Shown: piece by piece, positions 7,487 through 7,994 of the stretch
Layout: every line of letters starts with the position of its first letter
How positions within the stretch are numbered: the first letter of the stretch is position 1
NCBI GenBank assembly: GCA_903882245.1
Contig: CAIRWJ010000167.1
Coordinates: 1 to 7,994, forward strand
DNA from: an uncultured Microbacteriaceae bacterium
GTDB taxonomy: Bacteria; Actinomycetota; Actinomycetes; Actinomycetales; Microbacteriaceae
Reading direction: 5' to 3'
DNA: 7,994 nt
Notes under the pieces: model-generated
Told to the model about the DNA's origin: nothing
The model's input: only the letters and a program-made list of their open reading frames with translations
Database searches by the model: none
Position numbers and translations under genes: made by a program

Positions 7487-7570
7487 TTACTGGCAGCTAT
7501 CGCACTGCAGCAGGTCCATCGGGTCGACGGGAACCGCATAGCCGCCAACACTGTCGTTGTCGAAGTCCAT
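7487..7570 (-). CDS. 27-residue acidic peptide ending in CxxC, under NrdR-like control
   Basis: I do not recognise this gene. It starts at ATG 7570 and ends at TAA 7487-7489. The peptide has six Asp and no basic residue. It begins MDFDNDSVGGY, has a Pro/Asp-containing middle, and ends PVDPMDLLQCDSCQ with C23 and C26 next to the C-terminus. An ideal ribosome binding site, a promoter with two NrdR-like boxes and a strong terminator frame it exactly, which argues for a real translated gene despite its size. In class I ribonucleotide reductases the large subunit ends in a flexible tail with a redox-active cysteine pair that re-reduces the active site; this peptide resembles such a tail standing alone. 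It could be a trans-acting tail, a thioredoxin/glutaredoxin-interacting peptide, a regulatory leader peptide, or the remnant of an nrdA/nrdE gene whose body was deleted. The link to RNR is inference from the boxes and the CxxC end. Confidence 0.72.
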   Translation of the reverse strand: MDFDNDSVGGYAVPVDPMDLLQCDSCQ

Positions 7571-7574
7571 AGTT

Positions 7575-7580
7575 CCTCCT
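7575..7580 (-). promoter_or_regulatory. Perfect ribosome binding site of the 27-codon gene
   Basis: AGGAGG lies four bases before the ATG at 7570. It is the best Shine-Dalgarno match in the window, stronger than that of rpoB or the decarboxylase, and is the main evidence that the short frame is translated. Confidence 0.85.
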
Positions 7581-7611
7581 GAATGTTTGCGGCGAGGATG
7601 CCGTAGAGAAA

Positions 7612-7627
7612 ACACTATATGTCGTGA
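7612..7627. promoter_or_regulatory. NrdR-like box, proximal
   Basis: ACACTATATGTCGTGA matches the published NrdR-box consensus acaCwAtATaTwGtgt at 13 of 16 positions. NrdR is the ATP/dATP-sensing zinc-ribbon repressor of ribonucleotide reductase genes and normally binds paired boxes. This one covers the predicted -10 of the small gene. Confidence 0.65.
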
Positions 7628-7643
7628 ATGACATTCGTGTTAT
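7614..7643 (-). promoter_or_regulatory. Predicted promoter of the 27-codon gene
   Basis: On the minus strand ATAACA (7638-7643) and TATAGT (7614-7619) stand 18 bases apart and fit -35 and -10 elements. The start would be near 7607, with a leader of about 37 bases carrying the ribosome binding site. The -10 lies inside the proximal NrdR-like box, and the -35 lies between the two boxes, so a repressor bound there would block the polymerase. Confidence 0.55.
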
Positions 7644-7644
7644 T

Positions 7645-7660
7645 TCACTACATCTAGTGT
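7645..7660. promoter_or_regulatory. NrdR-like box, distal
   Basis: TCACTACATCTAGTGT also matches the NrdR consensus at 13 of 16 positions. Its centre is 33 bases from that of the proximal box (17 bases between boxes). The usual gap is 15-16 bases, so the pair is close to but not exactly at the typical three-turn spacing. An extra 11-bp inverted repeat, GAATGACATTC (7626-7636), sits between the boxes. Confidence 0.65.
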
Positions 7661-7741
7661 TTGTGGCGTGTCGCGCGGGCGTGGAGGTGTTCCCTGTGCG
7701 TCGCTGCCACCCCGGCGACCGTCGATCGGGCTGGTCGGGAT

Positions 7742-7771
7742 TTCACCCTCGACGGTTTGAGGTGCTAACCT
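7742..7771 (+). promoter_or_regulatory. Predicted promoter of the tRNA pair
   Basis: TTCACC (7742-7747) and TAACCT (7766-7771, preceded by TGC as an extended -10) are 18 bases apart. Transcription would start near 7778, at a short hairpin GTGCC-TTCGT-GGCAC (7778-7792) that directly precedes the mature tRNA 5' end. The rest of the 7661-7794 gap holds no other recognisable element. Confidence 0.5.
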
Positions 7772-7794
7772 CGCATGGTGCCTTCGTGGCACTC

Positions 7795-7866
<72 letters not shown>

Positions 7867-7883
7867 CGACCTAATTAGGTTGC

Positions 7884-7960
7884 GGCGGGGTAGCTCAGGT
7901 GGTTAGAGCACACGGCTCATAATCGTGGTGTCGCGGGTTCGAGTCCCGCCCTCGCTACCA
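7884..7960 (+). tRNA. tRNA-Met(CAT), elongator
   Basis: The acceptor GGCGGGG pairs with CCTCGCT with two G-U pairs, the D arm is GCTC/GAGC, and the anticodon stem CACGG/TCGTG has loop CTCATAA, anticodon CAT. The T arm is GCGGG-TTCGAGT-CCCGC, and ACCA is encoded at the 3' end. It lacks the three G-C pairs in the anticodon stem and the unpaired first base of initiator tRNA, so the elongator is the best call; a tRNA-Ile2 with modified CAT is less likely. In many actinobacteria this tRNA pair precedes rpmG, which may follow outside the window. Confidence 0.94.
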
Positions 7961-7994
7961 ATTAGTTCCCCTTGGTGTTATTGAGCAAGAATTC

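Noticed and set aside
7869..7880. 12-bp palindrome ACCTAATTAGGT between the two tRNAs
   Set aside because: Perfect but short and AT-centred; most likely a processing spacer. No support for a terminator or operator.
7989..7994. GAATTC at the very end of the window, suggesting a cloning boundary
   Set aside because: The other end of the window has no such site, and a single six-base match is not evidence of a cloned fragment.

Overview
The window is ordinary actinobacterial chromosome, most likely from Micrococcales and plausibly Microbacteriaceae. This rests on the RpoB sequence, the GC-rich third codon positions, the GTG starts, the compact gene order, and a tRNA-Thr(GGT)/tRNA-Met(CAT) pair like the one often found near rpmG/secE/nusG in this group. 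The family placement is inference; no 16S is present.

Layout. Bases 1-2768 (minus) hold the first 922 codons of rpoB; the C-terminal part lies outside the window. A short divergent promoter region (2769-2982) separates it from two plus-strand genes: a spermidine-synthase-fold protein that probably is not a true aminopropyltransferase, and a SprT-like zinc metalloprotease. The second ends tail-to-tail, with overlapping stop codons, against a minus-strand pair: a PLP-dependent group II decarboxylase (5308-6693) and an agmatine deiminase family enzyme (4313-5308), coupled by a TGATG junction. This pair suggests a small amine or polyamine pathway. Upstream on the same strand is a NUDIX-fold protein with a degenerate Nudix box (6855-7382).

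The least ordinary part is 7401-7660. A 27-codon minus-strand gene (7487-7570) has a perfect AGGAGG ribosome binding site and a promoter whose -10 lies inside one of two palindromes that each match the NrdR-box consensus at 13 of 16 positions. A 15-bp perfect hairpin terminator follows it. The peptide is very acidic and ends in Cys-Asp-Ser-Cys-Gln, which resembles the redox-active C-terminal tail of class I ribonucleotide reductase large subunits. It therefore looks like a self-standing, NrdR-controlled, tail-like peptide, or the end-joined remnant of an RNR gene. A second bulged hairpin lies between its terminator and the NUDIX gene.

On the plus strand the window ends with tRNA-Thr and tRNA-Met behind their own promoter. 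No CRISPR array, insertion sequence, phage gene or defence locus was seen.
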